Below are positions 47,014 through 56,728 of a stretch of DNA of 64,000 nt, piece by piece. The notes beneath the pieces were generated by a model that was given only the letters and a program-made list of their open reading frames with translations, did no database searches and was not told the DNA's origin. Numbering within the stretch: the stretch's first letter is position 1; each line of letters begins with the position of its first letter. Origin of the DNA: JALORV01 sp963775635 (GTDB lineage: Bacteria; Pseudomonadota; Gammaproteobacteria; Burkholderiales; Burkholderiaceae_F); NCBI GenBank assembly GCA_963775635.1, contig CAVZJO010000012.1, positions 172,485 to 236,484 on the forward strand, written 5' to 3'. A program made the translations under genes and the position numbers.

Positions 47014-48948
47014 GTGTGCGGCATCGCCGGACTCTTGGGCGCCCCTGCTCGGCTCGATCTGGAAGCCAGCGCGTGCCGTATGGCTGCTGAACTTGTGCAC
47101 AGAGGGCCGGACGACGCAGGCGTCTGGAAGGATCCTGCTCACGGCCTCGCGCTGGCCCACCGCCGCCTTGCCATCATAGATGTGTCGCCACATGGCCACC
47201 AACCGATGGTGTCGGTCAGCGGCCGCTACGTCGTCGTGTACAACGGCGAGATCTACAACTTCGAGGAGCTTCGGGCGGAGTTGCAGGGCTCGGGTCATGC
47301 TCAGGATTGGCGGGGTCATTCGGATACGGAAGTGTTTCTTGCCGCCGTCGAGGCGTGGGGTCTCGATGTCGCACTCACTCGCGTGGTGGGAATGTTTGCG
47401 ATTGCATTGTGGGACCGCGAGACACGGACGCTTACCCTTGCGCGTGACCGCATTGGCGAGAAGCCCCTCTACTATGGCCGAATTGAACAAACGTTCTGCT
47501 TTGCCTCGGAGCTCAAGGCCATCCGCGCGCTTTGGGGAAGCCGACTGGAAATTGACCCGCCAGTCGTGTCCGAGTTCATGCAGTTCGGCTACGTCCCCTC
47601 GCCGCGCTGTATCTACCGTGGCCTGAGCAAACTCGCGCCTGGGCACTACGTGCAAGTCGGGCCGGATCGCCCGCTGGGGAACCCGAAGGCCTTCTGGCAA
47701 CTCAGCAACGCGGCGCAAGTCGAGCTAACTGCTCAGCTGGCCAGGGCGGACGACTTACAACTCGTGGACCTGCTGCATGACCGACTCAAGACCTCAGTCA
47801 GACTGCAGATGATGTCCGACGTTCCACTCGGAGCGTTCTTGTCAGGTGGCGTTGACTCGAGCGCAGTAGTTGCGTTGATGCAGTCGCAGAGCGATCGCCG
47901 TGTTAGGACGTTTACAATTGGCTTTCACGAGAAGGCGTTCGACGAGGCCCCTTATGCGAAGGCCGTTGCGGAGCACCTCGGCACCGACCATACGGAGCTC
48001 TATGTTCCGGCGGCCGAGGCGGCAGCGGTCATTCCAGATCTTCCGCGCATCTACGACGAGCCGTTTGCCGATTCCTCCCAGATTCCCACGACACTTGTGT
48101 CGCGACTTACGCGACAGCATGTAACAGTCTCGCTTTCTGGTGACGGCGGCGATGAGTTGTTTGCGGGCTACCCTCGGTACGGAATCACCGCGGGGCTATG
48201 GCGACAGATGAGTCGCCTCCCCATGAGTCTGCGAGTCGCAGTCGCCGGGATGCTCAAGTCCGTTTCACCGCAGATTTGGGATAACGCTCTCTCAGTCTTT
48301 CCCGGCGCATTGCGTCAACGGGTAAACGGGAGACGGGTACATCGGCTGGCCCAGTTACTTGTCACCCGTACTCTCGCAGAGATGTACGTTTGCCTCATGT
48401 CGCAGTGGCAGCCCGAGGAAGGCCTGGTGCTTGGTCTTGATGGTTACGGCTCCTACTCACGACCTTGGAGCGATCGGGGAGGAGCCATTGAACAGATGCG
48501 AAGTTGGGACATAAGGCAGTATCTTCCTGACGATCTTCTTGTCAAAGTAGATAGGGCCGCGATGAGCGCGAGTCTGGAGTCTCGTGCGCCCTTGCTCGAC
48601 TACCGCGTCGTCGAGTTGGCTTTCGCGCTGCCGGAACAGGCACTTGTTCGGGACGGGCAAACCAAGTGGATCCTTCGGCGAGTGCTCGATCGTTATGTAC
48701 CTCGTAAGTTGATAGATCGTCCAAAGGCCGGATTTTCAGTTCCGTTGGCGCAGTGGATCCGGGGGCCACTACGCGAGTGGGCTCAGGACCTGCTCGATCC
48801 GGTTACTTTAAGGGCACAAGCGCGATTGGATTATGAAAGGGTAGCGCTGCTCTGGGAGCAGCATCAGTCGGGCAAGTACGATCGAAGCTACTACCTTTGG
48901 AATGTTTTGATGTTCCAAGCATGGTGGGAATCAAACTTCATGAACTGA
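47014..48948 (+). CDS. asnB: Asparagine synthase-type amidotransferase (AsnB/WbpS-like)
   Basis: A protein of 644 residues. GTG start followed at once by CGIAGLLG, so Cys2 is the N-terminal nucleophile of the glutaminase domain. RGPDDAG and YNGEIYNFEELR follow. The synthetase domain has the PP-loop SGGVDSSAVVALM and SGDGGDELFAGYPRY. Inside an O-antigen cluster such proteins (for example WbpS of Pseudomonas) amidate uronic acids rather than make asparagine. That role is inferred from context. Confidence 0.92.
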   Translation: MCGIAGLLGAPARLDLEASACRMAAELVHRGPDDAGVWKDPAHGLALAHRRLAIIDVSPHGHQPMVSVSGRYVVVYNGEIYNFEELRAELQGSGHAQDWRGHSDTEVFLAAVEAWGLDVALTRVVGMFAIALWDRETRTLTLARDRIGEKPLYYGRIEQTFCFASELKAIRALWGSRLEIDPPVVSEFMQFGYVPSPRCIYRGLSKLAPGHYVQVGPDRPLGNPKAFWQLSNAAQVELTAQLARADDLQLVDLLHDRLKTSVRLQMMSDVPLGAFLSGGVDSSAVVALMQSQSDRRVRTFTIGFHEKAFDEAPYAKAVAEHLGTDHTELYVPAAEAAAVIPDLPRIYDEPFADSSQIPTTLVSRLTRQHVTVSLSGDGGDELFAGYPRYGITAGLWRQMSRLPMSLRVAVAGMLKSVSPQIWDNALSVFPGALRQRVNGRRVHRLAQLLVTRTLAEMYVCLMSQWQPEEGLVLGLDGYGSYSRPWSDRGGAIEQMRSWDIRQYLPDDLLVKVDRAAMSASLESRAPLLDYRVVELAFALPEQALVRDGQTKWILRRVLDRYVPRKLIDRPKAGFSVPLAQWIRGPLREWAQDLLDPVTLRAQARLDYERVALLWEQHQSGKYDRSYYLWNVLMFQAWWESNFMN

Positions 48949-50204
48949 ATCGTGAACTCGTGAAGGCAGTCGTTTCCAAAGCCGTTCATACGACCATCCC
49001 GGCCTGCTTTGCCGTTATTGGCGTCGCATATTTAGCCGCGTTGTGGCTCGACCTATTTCGTCTGGTTATCTTTGCGCTGCTGTTTGCGCTGGCGCTTTCA
49101 CTTCTGGTTGGGCCATCAAGGCCGAACCCACTCGTGCGGATTGTCTATGGGCTAGTCCTCATTTTGCCAATCTACGGCTATTGCGTCACCTCGGCGTTTT
49201 GGAGTCCGGGCCCTGATGAAGCATTAAGGGACGCGGTCTACATGTGTATCTCCGTCTTCCCGGCAGTGGCGTTGGGCATAGCTCTTGGAAATGGCTTCAC
49301 GGGACTCCAGATTGCGTACGGCCTTGGAATGCTAATGGTGCCGTTTGCATTGCAGGCATTGTACGGAGCGTTGACAGGCGGCGATCCGATGCTCGTCGGA
49401 AGTTGGTCCATGAGATCAATCCTCACCAGCATCATTTGCCTTGCCAGTCCCGTCTTGGCGGGCGCGTGGGCTCTATCAAGGCGACGCGCTTTCTTTTGGT
49501 ACTGGTTGATTGTCTTAGCGCTAACTGTGACGATCGGCTCGCGAAGCGTGCTCCTCTTTGCGATTCCCGCGGCGCTTGTGTCCGTATTTCTTCAGGATCG
49601 GCGCTTGGCAATTCGGTTGATCAAGTGGTCTCTCCCACTTCTCATCCTGGTTGTGGTCGCCAACCCGACGATGCTTGCACGATTTTCGGCCGAATCAACC
49701 AACCTCGCCTTCGATGAGTGGTCGATTGACGAGGAGTTGAAGTTGCCCCCGGAAGAACGCGTGGATGTGGATCGGCGGCTGGCAGCACTGACTGCGTACC
49801 GACTATTTCTTCAGAATCCGATTTTCGGTAGCGGATACGCGAGCGTTCTACAGACGAATCGGGACGAGTTTGGCTTGGAGATTTCGGCCCACGGGCTCAT
49901 CCCGGGAACTCTTGGAGAACTTGGTCTTGCCGGAATGGCAATCTTTTGTGCGGTAATCGCGCTGACGTTCGTCCGCGCTCGGGCGAGCGTTCTGTCTTCG
50001 TCGACGGTGGATCGGATGCTCAAGCACTTTGTCGTTGCGCTTTTTGCCGTGCTCCTTCTAGGACTCTTCCATCAGACGCTCGAATCCATCTTTTTTGGTC
50101 TGAGTCTGGGTCTAGTAATTGGCTTCGGTGGATCGCGACGCAAATCGCAGGTCTCGCTGCGCGAGAACTTCAACCATAAACAAGCGGGCGTCTCATCAAA
50201 GTAG
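48921..50204 (+). CDS. O-antigen ligase/polymerase family membrane protein (WaaL/Wzy type)
   Basis: A protein of 427 residues (from ATG 48921) with about ten hydrophobic helices and a large periplasmic loop containing LAALTAYRLFLQNPIFGSGYA, the FxxNPxxGxG motif of the Wzy_C family. It could be the Wzy polymerase that joins repeat units or the ligase that attaches them; position inside the cluster favours the polymerase. The start overlaps the asnB end by 28 bp. A longer TTG start at 48897 is less likely. Confidence 0.82.
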   Translation: MVGIKLHELNRELVKAVVSKAVHTTIPACFAVIGVAYLAALWLDLFRLVIFALLFALALSLLVGPSRPNPLVRIVYGLVLILPIYGYCVTSAFWSPGPDEALRDAVYMCISVFPAVALGIALGNGFTGLQIAYGLGMLMVPFALQALYGALTGGDPMLVGSWSMRSILTSIICLASPVLAGAWALSRRRAFFWYWLIVLALTVTIGSRSVLLFAIPAALVSVFLQDRRLAIRLIKWSLPLLILVVVANPTMLARFSAESTNLAFDEWSIDEELKLPPEERVDVDRRLAALTAYRLFLQNPIFGSGYASVLQTNRDEFGLEISAHGLIPGTLGELGLAGMAIFCAVIALTFVRARASVLSSSTVDRMLKHFVVALFAVLLLGLFHQTLESIFFGLSLGLVIGFGGSRRKSQVSLRENFNHKQAGVSSK

Positions 50205-50221
50205 TTCAGTTCATCCCGACG

Positions 50222-51286
50222 TTGGGGCCGGGGGGGGCGGAGCGGCAACTCTCTCTGATTGCGCCACAACTGGTGAGAATGGGGATCGAAACGCATGTTG
50301 CCTACCGGGCAGATGGCCCAAATTTGCCTCGCCTACTTCAAAGCGACGTCGTTCTGCATCCCCTTAAGGCCTTAGGCAATCACGATCCTGCTCTGGGTTT
50401 CGGCGTCCTGCGGCTCATTCGAATCCTGCGTCCAGACGTTGTGCAAACCTGGTTGCCGCAGATGGACATCCTCGGTGGCGGCGCGGCTCTACTAAATCGA
50501 GTGCCGCTAATTATTAGCGAGCGCTCCTCTGCCGCCGCGTACGAGCACAGCTGGTGGAAAGCGCGACTGCGCGTGGCCATCGGAAAACGTGCGACTCGAA
50601 TAATCGCAAATTCACACGGCGGAGTTTCCTATTGGTGTGATTACGTGCCAACGGAGCGACTACATGTCATTCGAAACTGCGTCGTTCCCAACGAGCAGAA
50701 CGGGCACACAGAGGACGCGAGGGTCAAGAAGTTTCTTGACGGTCGGTCCTTGATCATTTTCGCTGGAAGGCTGAGCTACGAAAAAAATATTCCCAATTTG
50801 ACTGAAGCATTTATCTCGGTCGCGCGCCGGCGCAACGACGTGGCGATCATGATGTTCGGCGAAGGGCCTGAAAGACAACTAGCAGAACACCGCATTGCGG
50901 AAGCTGGACTGCAGAATCGAATCGAGCTCATGGGATACTCAACATCTCTCTCGGCTTGGATTCGCAACGCTGATGTATGTGTTTCGGTCAGCCACTTTGA
51001 AGGCCACCCCAACGTAGTAATGGAAGCCGCGTCCTTGGGCTGTCCACTTGTCCTGTCCCAAATCGGAGCACATTGCGAACTATTCGATGAAAAATCCGCG
51101 TCTTGGGCGCGAGCTGGCTCACCTTCAAGCATTAGTGATGCAATCATCAGCGTGTTGCATGATCCGTGGACGGCCCGTGAACATGCGCGGCGAGCCAGAG
51201 ACGTTGCATCGAAGTTTAGCTTGGCCAACATTGCGGATGAGTATCGATCAATCTACAAAGCCGTCGTCGAGAATCACAGACGATAG
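50222..51286 (+). CDS. Glycosyltransferase family 4
   Basis: A GT-B enzyme with GPGGAERQLSLIAP at the N-terminus and FEGHPNVVMEAASLGCPLV in the donor site. The first strand of the fold (V-V-Q-F-I-P-T-L) is encoded upstream of the TTG at 50222, so the true start must be earlier, yet the in-frame codons back to the stop at 50177 contain no ATG, GTG or TTG. ATC AAA GTA at 50195 is where an ATG would be expected. A rare ATC start or one miscalled base would explain this. Length from 50195 is 363 residues. Confidence 0.85.
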   Translation: MGPGGAERQLSLIAPQLVRMGIETHVAYRADGPNLPRLLQSDVVLHPLKALGNHDPALGFGVLRLIRILRPDVVQTWLPQMDILGGGAALLNRVPLIISERSSAAAYEHSWWKARLRVAIGKRATRIIANSHGGVSYWCDYVPTERLHVIRNCVVPNEQNGHTEDARVKKFLDGRSLIIFAGRLSYEKNIPNLTEAFISVARRRNDVAIMMFGEGPERQLAEHRIAEAGLQNRIELMGYSTSLSAWIRNADVCVSVSHFEGHPNVVMEAASLGCPLVLSQIGAHCELFDEKSASWARAGSPSSISDAIISVLHDPWTAREHARRARDVASKFSLANIADEYRSIYKAVVENHRR

Positions 51287-51407
51287 CCACGATTCCGTGT
51301 GAATGAATTTCACGGTCTTGAGGAGTTGGTGTTCTGTAGTGTGTGCGCATGTGTGGGCGTGTCCGATTGTCGCTGCACAAGACGATTACCGAACTGATTT
51401 CGATCCA

Positions 51408-52391
51408 ATGCATCCTTTACGCCTCGCGGAACACGTCTGCCCGCAATGCCGATCTGGCGAGCTAGCTTTTGAAGCGGCCGTCGACCCTGCGGCTCAGGAC
51501 ATCGAGTCCGGCTCCATACGGTGTCGATCGTGCGGAGGGGCTTACCCGATCGTGCGTGGATTGCCCCGTTTTGTCCCTGCAACCAACTATGCCGAGTCGT
51601 TTGGATTCCAGTGGAACGCTCACGCCCAGACGCAGTTGGACAGTCACTCTGGGCTGCCTATCAGCCGTGACCGCCTGTGGGGAGCGATTGGAGGCGAGCA
51701 GGATCTTCACGGCAAGCGCGTTTTGGAGGCAGGTTCAGGGGCCGGTCGATTCACCGAGGTGTTGGTGAGCAGTGGCGCGGACGTGGTTAGTTTTGACTAT
51801 TCGAGCGCTGTCGACGCGAATGCACGAAATCAGCCCGGCTCAACCAGCCTGCATCTCTTTCAGGGGGATCTATTCAGGATTCCACTGATCGAGTTGTCGT
51901 TCGACAAGGTGATTTGCCTTGGGGTTCTTCAGCACACTCCCGATCCGGAGGCCGCATTTCGCAGCTTGGGAACGTATGTCCGGCCGGGCGGTCAGCTCGT
52001 TGTCGATCTCTACAGGCGCGACGTGGCCGCGCTGATGCAATGGAAGTATCTCTTACGTCCAGTGACCAAGCGAATGCGCAAGGAGGTTCTGTATGAGGTC
52101 ATTTCGCGCCTTACTCCCCCTCTAGTTCCAGTGGCGCGGTTATTGCGCCGATTCGCTGGACGCCTGGGTGCGCGCCTGGTGCCGATCGTGGAGTACTCGC
52201 ATTTGGGACTTGCGCCGGACCTTAACGTGCAGTGGGCAGTCCTGGACACGTTCGATATGTACTCTCCTGCTCACGATCACCCGCAGTCGCTTGAGAGCGT
52301 AAAGCGCTGGTTCGGCGAAATTGGGTTTCAAGACGTTTGGGTACGACCGGGGCCCAACGGCGTCGTAGGCTCCGGGCGACGTCCCGCTTGA
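51408..52391 (+). CDS. SAM methyltransferase with N-terminal zinc-ribbon (Trm112-like) domain
   Basis: A protein of 327 residues. The N-terminal CPQC ... CRSC cysteine pairs form a Trm112-like zinc ribbon ending in YPIVRGLPRFVP. A class I methyltransferase domain follows with VLEAGSGAGRFTEVL, VVSFDYSS and VICLGVLQHTPDPE. This architecture is frequent in glycan clusters. The start at MHPLRLAEHVCPQC was chosen because it begins at the domain; upstream codons add a Cys-containing stretch that looks unrelated. Confidence 0.83.
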   Translation: MHPLRLAEHVCPQCRSGELAFEAAVDPAAQDIESGSIRCRSCGGAYPIVRGLPRFVPATNYAESFGFQWNAHAQTQLDSHSGLPISRDRLWGAIGGEQDLHGKRVLEAGSGAGRFTEVLVSSGADVVSFDYSSAVDANARNQPGSTSLHLFQGDLFRIPLIELSFDKVICLGVLQHTPDPEAAFRSLGTYVRPGGQLVVDLYRRDVAALMQWKYLLRPVTKRMRKEVLYEVISRLTPPLVPVARLLRRFAGRLGARLVPIVEYSHLGLAPDLNVQWAVLDTFDMYSPAHDHPQSLESVKRWFGEIGFQDVWVRPGPNGVVGSGRRPA

Positions 52392-52430
52392 TTCGCTGTC
52401 AATGTCCCGTCTTTTGCTGGCGGAGCCGCT

Positions 52431-53558
52431 GTGGCGCTAAAGGTCGTAATCAACGCTTTGTCCGCGAGACTTGGTGGGGGGCAGACCTACCTCAGGAATC
52501 TTTTGAGCCACCTTCCGGATGATCGGGACCTAGAGATTCATGTCTTTGCGCCGACTTCGCTCCTGCTTCCAGGCGACGAGCGGATACATCGGCGCACAGT
52601 GCGTTGGCCTACCGAAAATCCGTTGCTCCGTACGGTTTGGGAGTTCGCGTCGCTACCGCGGATTCTGAAGCGGGAGCACGTGGATGTCCTCTTCTGCCCG
52701 GGCGGAGTAGTTGCGACCCGAGCGCCGAGGAGTTGCAAGTCAGTGACCATGTTTCGAAACATGATCCCGTTTGATCCGGGCGTAGTCGAGAAATTGCCTT
52801 TCGGTTGGCAGAAGCTCCGTAACTTCATGCTTCGACGCGCCATGCTCAGAAGTATGTCCAGAGCAGATCTGACGATCTTTATTTCCTCGCACGCTCGCGG
52901 GATCATCCAACGCCTCGCAACGATCCAAAGGGCAGTCACCATTCCGCACGGAATCAGCGAGGGCTTCCGCACCTATGACAAGCAGCTCCCCCGACCAAGT
53001 TGGCTGCCTCCTGGTAAGTATCTTCTTTATGTGTCGCGATTTGACGTCTACAAGCATCAGTTCGAGGTCGCTCAAGCCTATTGTTGGCTCGACGAAGAAC
53101 TGCGCAATCAATACTCACTGCTGTTCGTTGGTGAATATGAGAAGTATCAGGTCGAAGCAATTCTGCAGCTTGCTGCACGCAGCAACGCTAGCGACCGAAT
53201 CCACATCGTTGGGCCAGTTCCATATACTGATCTGCCGGCTGCCTATAGACATGCCACTGCGAACATTTTTGCGTCGAGTTGTGAGAACTGTCCGAACATT
53301 CTGCTCGAGGCTTTGGGATCAGGTCGACCCGTCCTGTCGTCTAGCGTCATGCCGATGCCGGAGTTCGGGGCAGAGGCCGTCGAGTATTTCGACCCCGCGG
53401 AGCCTGCTTCAATTTGCGATGCGCTGACCCGCGTGCTGACTAGCGACCATCGTCGCAGCCAACTCGGTGAGTTGGCTGCGCGCCGGAGCGAGGAGTTTGA
53501 TTGGGCAAGGTCTGCGCGGGAAACATGGGAGCAGATTGCCAAACTGATCGCGAAATGA
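52431..53558 (+). CDS. Glycosyltransferase family 4
   Basis: A GT4 enzyme of 375 residues: VVINALSARLGGGQTYLRNLL at the N-terminus and SSCENCPNILLEALGSGRPVL in the donor site. The start is a GTG at 52431 (GTGGCGCTAAAG). The stop overlaps the ATG of the next gene (ATGA), so the two transferases are translationally coupled. It probably adds one residue of the repeat unit; the donor is unknown. Confidence 0.88.
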   Translation: MALKVVINALSARLGGGQTYLRNLLSHLPDDRDLEIHVFAPTSLLLPGDERIHRRTVRWPTENPLLRTVWEFASLPRILKREHVDVLFCPGGVVATRAPRSCKSVTMFRNMIPFDPGVVEKLPFGWQKLRNFMLRRAMLRSMSRADLTIFISSHARGIIQRLATIQRAVTIPHGISEGFRTYDKQLPRPSWLPPGKYLLYVSRFDVYKHQFEVAQAYCWLDEELRNQYSLLFVGEYEKYQVEAILQLAARSNASDRIHIVGPVPYTDLPAAYRHATANIFASSCENCPNILLEALGSGRPVLSSSVMPMPEFGAEAVEYFDPAEPASICDALTRVLTSDHRRSQLGELAARRSEEFDWARSARETWEQIAKLIAK

Positions 53559-54829
53559 AGATCCTCATCCTGAGCCAGTATTTCTGGCCCGAAGCATTTC
53601 GCATCAATGATGTCGCCGAGTCCCTTGTGGACGCTGGGGACGATGTGACAGTGTTAACCGGTCACCCCAACTATCCGGACGGGAAAGTCTTCGCGGGTTA
53701 CCGGTCGATCTCGGTGGTAGTCGAAGAACGACAAGGAATTCGCGTGTTTCGCGTGCCGATTGTTCCGCGTGGACGGGCGACCGCGCTGTTGCTAATGCTT
53801 AACTATCTGTCGTTCATAGTTTCCGCCAGCATCCTCGGTAGCTGGTTGCTGCGGGGGCGACGCTTCGATGTCGTCCTGGTCTACGCGCCGTCGCCGATCT
53901 TGCAGGCGATTCCTGGAATCTTGTTGGCGAGGCTCAAGGGCGCAAAAGTGGTGACATGGGTTCAGGACCTTTGGCCGGAAAGCCTCCGCGCGACCGGCTT
54001 CGTTCGACGGCAACGTATCCTGAATGTGCTAGGTGGCCTCGTTCGGTGGATCTACAGCCACAATGATTTGCTGCTAGTTCCGTCGCGTGCCTTTGTGGAT
54101 TCGGTGCGGCTTATGGCGAAGACGACGACCGTAGAGTATTGCCCGAACCCTGGGGAGATCGTGCTTTCTGGTGAGACAGTGGACTGCAGTTCGCCATTGA
54201 AGTTAACTCCGGGGTTCAACATTGTCTTTGCGGGCAATCTTGGAAAGGTGCAGGCGCTCGATACGTTGCTGGCCGCAGCCGAAAGTTTGCGCGACCTGTC
54301 CGACGTGAGATTTGTACTGGTTGGAAGTGGGAGCCAGAGTGAGTGGCTGGAGGAAGAAAGAAAGCGTCGGAACTTGGAGAACGTGCATTTGACCGGCCGC
54401 TTTCCTCCGGTGGCAATGCCGGGAATCTTCAATCAGGCCTCGGCACTGCTGGTCAGTCTGGTACGCGATCCGATTATGGCGCGGACCATCCCGAGTAAGG
54501 TTCAAGCCTATCTGGCTGCAGGCCGGCCCATCGTTGCCGCGCTCGACGGCGAGGGAGCACGCGTAGTCAGAGAGGCAGGTGCGGGGTTCGACTGCTCTGC
54601 CGAAGATGCGCATGCACTGGCTGACGTCATCCTGCGTCTGCGCTCCCTTAGTCCCGAGGAGCGGGGTCGCATGGGTGCCGCCGGGCGCGCCTACTACGAG
54701 AAACACTTCGAGCCTGGGGCCGTCGCGCGGGAGTTGTCCCAGAGACTTTCACGGTTGATGATCAACGATCGCGGTGGATCACTTGCTACGGCGGAACCCG
54801 AGGTGGATCGGCGCGATGAGAGAGCCTAA
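53555..54829 (+). CDS. wbuB: WbuB-like glycosyltransferase (L-FucNAc/L-QuiNAc transferase)
   Basis: A GT4 enzyme of 424 residues with ILSQYFWPEAFRINDVAE, VLTGHPNYPDG, WVQDLWPESL and TIPSKVQAYLAAGRPIVA, the pattern of WbuB. WbuB-type enzymes add N-acetyl-L-fucosamine or N-acetyl-L-quinovosamine. The next three genes make exactly such a nucleotide sugar, which strongly supports the assignment. ATGA overlap with the upstream gene; the last residues overlap the downstream reductase gene. Confidence 0.85.
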   Translation: MKILILSQYFWPEAFRINDVAESLVDAGDDVTVLTGHPNYPDGKVFAGYRSISVVVEERQGIRVFRVPIVPRGRATALLLMLNYLSFIVSASILGSWLLRGRRFDVVLVYAPSPILQAIPGILLARLKGAKVVTWVQDLWPESLRATGFVRRQRILNVLGGLVRWIYSHNDLLLVPSRAFVDSVRLMAKTTTVEYCPNPGEIVLSGETVDCSSPLKLTPGFNIVFAGNLGKVQALDTLLAAAESLRDLSDVRFVLVGSGSQSEWLEEERKRRNLENVHLTGRFPPVAMPGIFNQASALLVSLVRDPIMARTIPSKVQAYLAAGRPIVAALDGEGARVVREAGAGFDCSAEDAHALADVILRLRSLSPEERGRMGAAGRAYYEKHFEPGAVARELSQRLSRLMINDRGGSLATAEPEVDRRDERA

Positions 54830-55685
54830 GCGGAGGGTACTGGTACTAGGTGCGAGCGGCATGCTTGGCAACGCGATCTTGCGCCTTCTGGCCAAGAGTG
54901 AGGGCCTGGCTGCGTGGGGGACCGTTCGAAGCGAAGCCGCAGCGCGACTCCTGCCGGAGCAGGTTCAGGGTCAGGTGATCAGCGGTGTGGACGTGGAGAA
55001 CTTCGACAGTCTCATCGCAGTGTTCGAGACTGCTCGCCCCAACGTCGTTATCAATTGCGTTGGCTTGGTCAAACAGCTCGCCGAGTCTGAAGATCCGCTG
55101 AAGGCGATTTTGGTGAACTCGCTCTTACCGCACAGGTTGGCGCGACTGTGCACTGTGACCGGTGCGCGGCTCATTCACATCAGCACGGACTGCGTATTCG
55201 CGGGGACAAAGGGAATGTACCGAGAGACTGACCCTGCCGATGCACAGGACTTGTACGGCAGGTCGAAGCACTTGGGGGAGGTCGACACTCCAAGTGCGAT
55301 AACGCTGCGGACTTCGATCATTGGACATGAGCTCCGCGGCGCTCATGGTGTGGTGGAGTGGTTCCTGAGTCAGCGGACGTTGGTGCGTGGGTACGCCAAT
55401 GCGATCTTTTCGGGACTGCCAACGGTCGAATTGGCCCGAGTTGTTCGCGATTATGTAGTCCCTCGCGACGACTTGCGCGGCGTTTATCACCTCTCGGCGC
55501 AACCAATTTCAAAGTATGACTTGCTCTGTCTGGTGGCGCGGGAGTACGAATTCGCAATCGACATAACACGGGATGATCAAGTCATCATCGACCGCTCGCT
55601 CGATTCGAGCCGATTCCGCGAAGCGACCGGTTACCGGCCCGCCCCGTGGTCGGAGTTGATCCGGGCAATGCGCGAGTTTGGGTAA
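54816..55685 (+). CDS. RmlD-like NAD(P)-dependent 4-ketosugar reductase (WbvR/QnlA-like)
   Basis: An SDR protein of 289 residues with VLVLGASGMLGNAIL, INCVGLVKQLAES, HISTDCVFAG and the Y-x3-K catalytic pair in DLYGRSKHLGE. In the L-FucNAc pathway this reductase step is done by FnlB/WbjC, which carries an extra C-terminal cupin domain and is about 370 residues. This protein has none, so it resembles the WbvR/QnlA reductases of L-QuiNAc synthesis. Start at ATG 54816 overlapping the upstream gene. Confidence 0.8.
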   Translation: MREPKRRVLVLGASGMLGNAILRLLAKSEGLAAWGTVRSEAAARLLPEQVQGQVISGVDVENFDSLIAVFETARPNVVINCVGLVKQLAESEDPLKAILVNSLLPHRLARLCTVTGARLIHISTDCVFAGTKGMYRETDPADAQDLYGRSKHLGEVDTPSAITLRTSIIGHELRGAHGVVEWFLSQRTLVRGYANAIFSGLPTVELARVVRDYVVPRDDLRGVYHLSAQPISKYDLLCLVAREYEFAIDITRDDQVIIDRSLDSSRFREATGYRPAPWSELIRAMREFG

Positions 55686-55717
55686 GACCGCAACGACTAT
55701 CGAGTGAGGCTTTTCGA

Positions 55718-56728
55718 ATGTTCAACGAAAGAGTCCTGCTGATTACCGGCGGTACGGGTTCCTTCGGTAATGCCGTTCTCGAGCACTTCCTGCATTCTGA
55801 TCTTGCAGAAATTCGGATCTTTAGCCGTGACGAAGAGAAGCAGGAGGACATGCGCATCCGCCTTAAGAGCGAAAAGCTGAAGTTCTACATTGGTGATGTT
55901 CGGGACTACGAGAGCGTTCACGAGGCCATGGTCGGTGTGAACTATGTCTTTCATGCCGCTGCGCTCAAGCAGGTGCCGTCCTGCGAGTTCTACCCGATGG
56001 AGGCAGTGAAGACGAATGTCCTGGGGGCGGAAAACGTGATGCGGGCTGCAATTACATGCGGGGTGCAGAAGTGCGTCGTCCTTAGCACCGACAAGGCGGT
56101 CTACCCCATCAATGCCATGGGGCTGTCCAAGGCGATGATGGAGAAAGTCATGACTGCCAAGGCCCGGCTATGCGACCCCAGCAGGACGGTCCTGTGCGCT
56201 ACTCGCTATGGGAACGTCATGGCCTCGCGTGGGTCAGTGATACCACTTTTCTTGGCCCAGTTGAAAGAAGGGCGACCGCTCACCGTCACGGACCCAGCTA
56301 TGACTCGTTTTCTGATGTCGCTGGAGGATTCGGTGGCACTGGTGCTTTACGCGTTCGAGCACGCGCAACCGGGAGACATCTTCGTGCAGAAGGCCCCGGC
56401 TTCGACTATCGGTGACCTGGCGCAAGCGCTGCGGGAGCTCTTGCAGCGCGACAATCCGATAAAGATCATCGGGACGCGTCACGGCGAAAAGCTGTATGAA
56501 TCCCTGATTTCGCGTGAGGAGATGGCGCGTGCAAAGGATCTCGGGGAGTACTACCGAATTCCGGCGGACTCGCGGGACCTAAACTACGACAAATACTTCG
56601 TGGAGGGGGAAACTCAGATCTCCCAGTCGGATGACTATACGTCGCACAACACAAAGCGGCTCACGGTAAAGGAAGCGAAGGAAGTCTTGATGAAGCTCGC
56701 CGCAGTGCGCAAAGCCGTCGATGCTTAA
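55718..56728 (+). CDS. fnlA: UDP-GlcNAc 4,6-dehydratase/5-epimerase (FnlA/WbjB/CapE-like)
   Basis: A protein of 336 residues with LLITGGTGSFGNAVL, FSRDEEKQEDM, AALKQVPSCEFYP and STDKAVYPINAMGLSK, where Met replaces the usual SDR catalytic Tyr, typical of this dehydratase class. It begins the route from UDP-GlcNAc to L-configured 6-deoxy amino sugars. TGAGG precedes the ATG. The C-terminal RLTVKEAKEVLMKL fits the FnlA/WbjB family. Followed immediately by the 2-epimerase gene with an 8-bp overlap. Confidence 0.92.
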   Translation: MFNERVLLITGGTGSFGNAVLEHFLHSDLAEIRIFSRDEEKQEDMRIRLKSEKLKFYIGDVRDYESVHEAMVGVNYVFHAAALKQVPSCEFYPMEAVKTNVLGAENVMRAAITCGVQKCVVLSTDKAVYPINAMGLSKAMMEKVMTAKARLCDPSRTVLCATRYGNVMASRGSVIPLFLAQLKEGRPLTVTDPAMTRFLMSLEDSVALVLYAFEHAQPGDIFVQKAPASTIGDLAQALRELLQRDNPIKIIGTRHGEKLYESLISREEMARAKDLGEYYRIPADSRDLNYDKYFVEGETQISQSDDYTSHNTKRLTVKEAKEVLMKLAAVRKAVDA

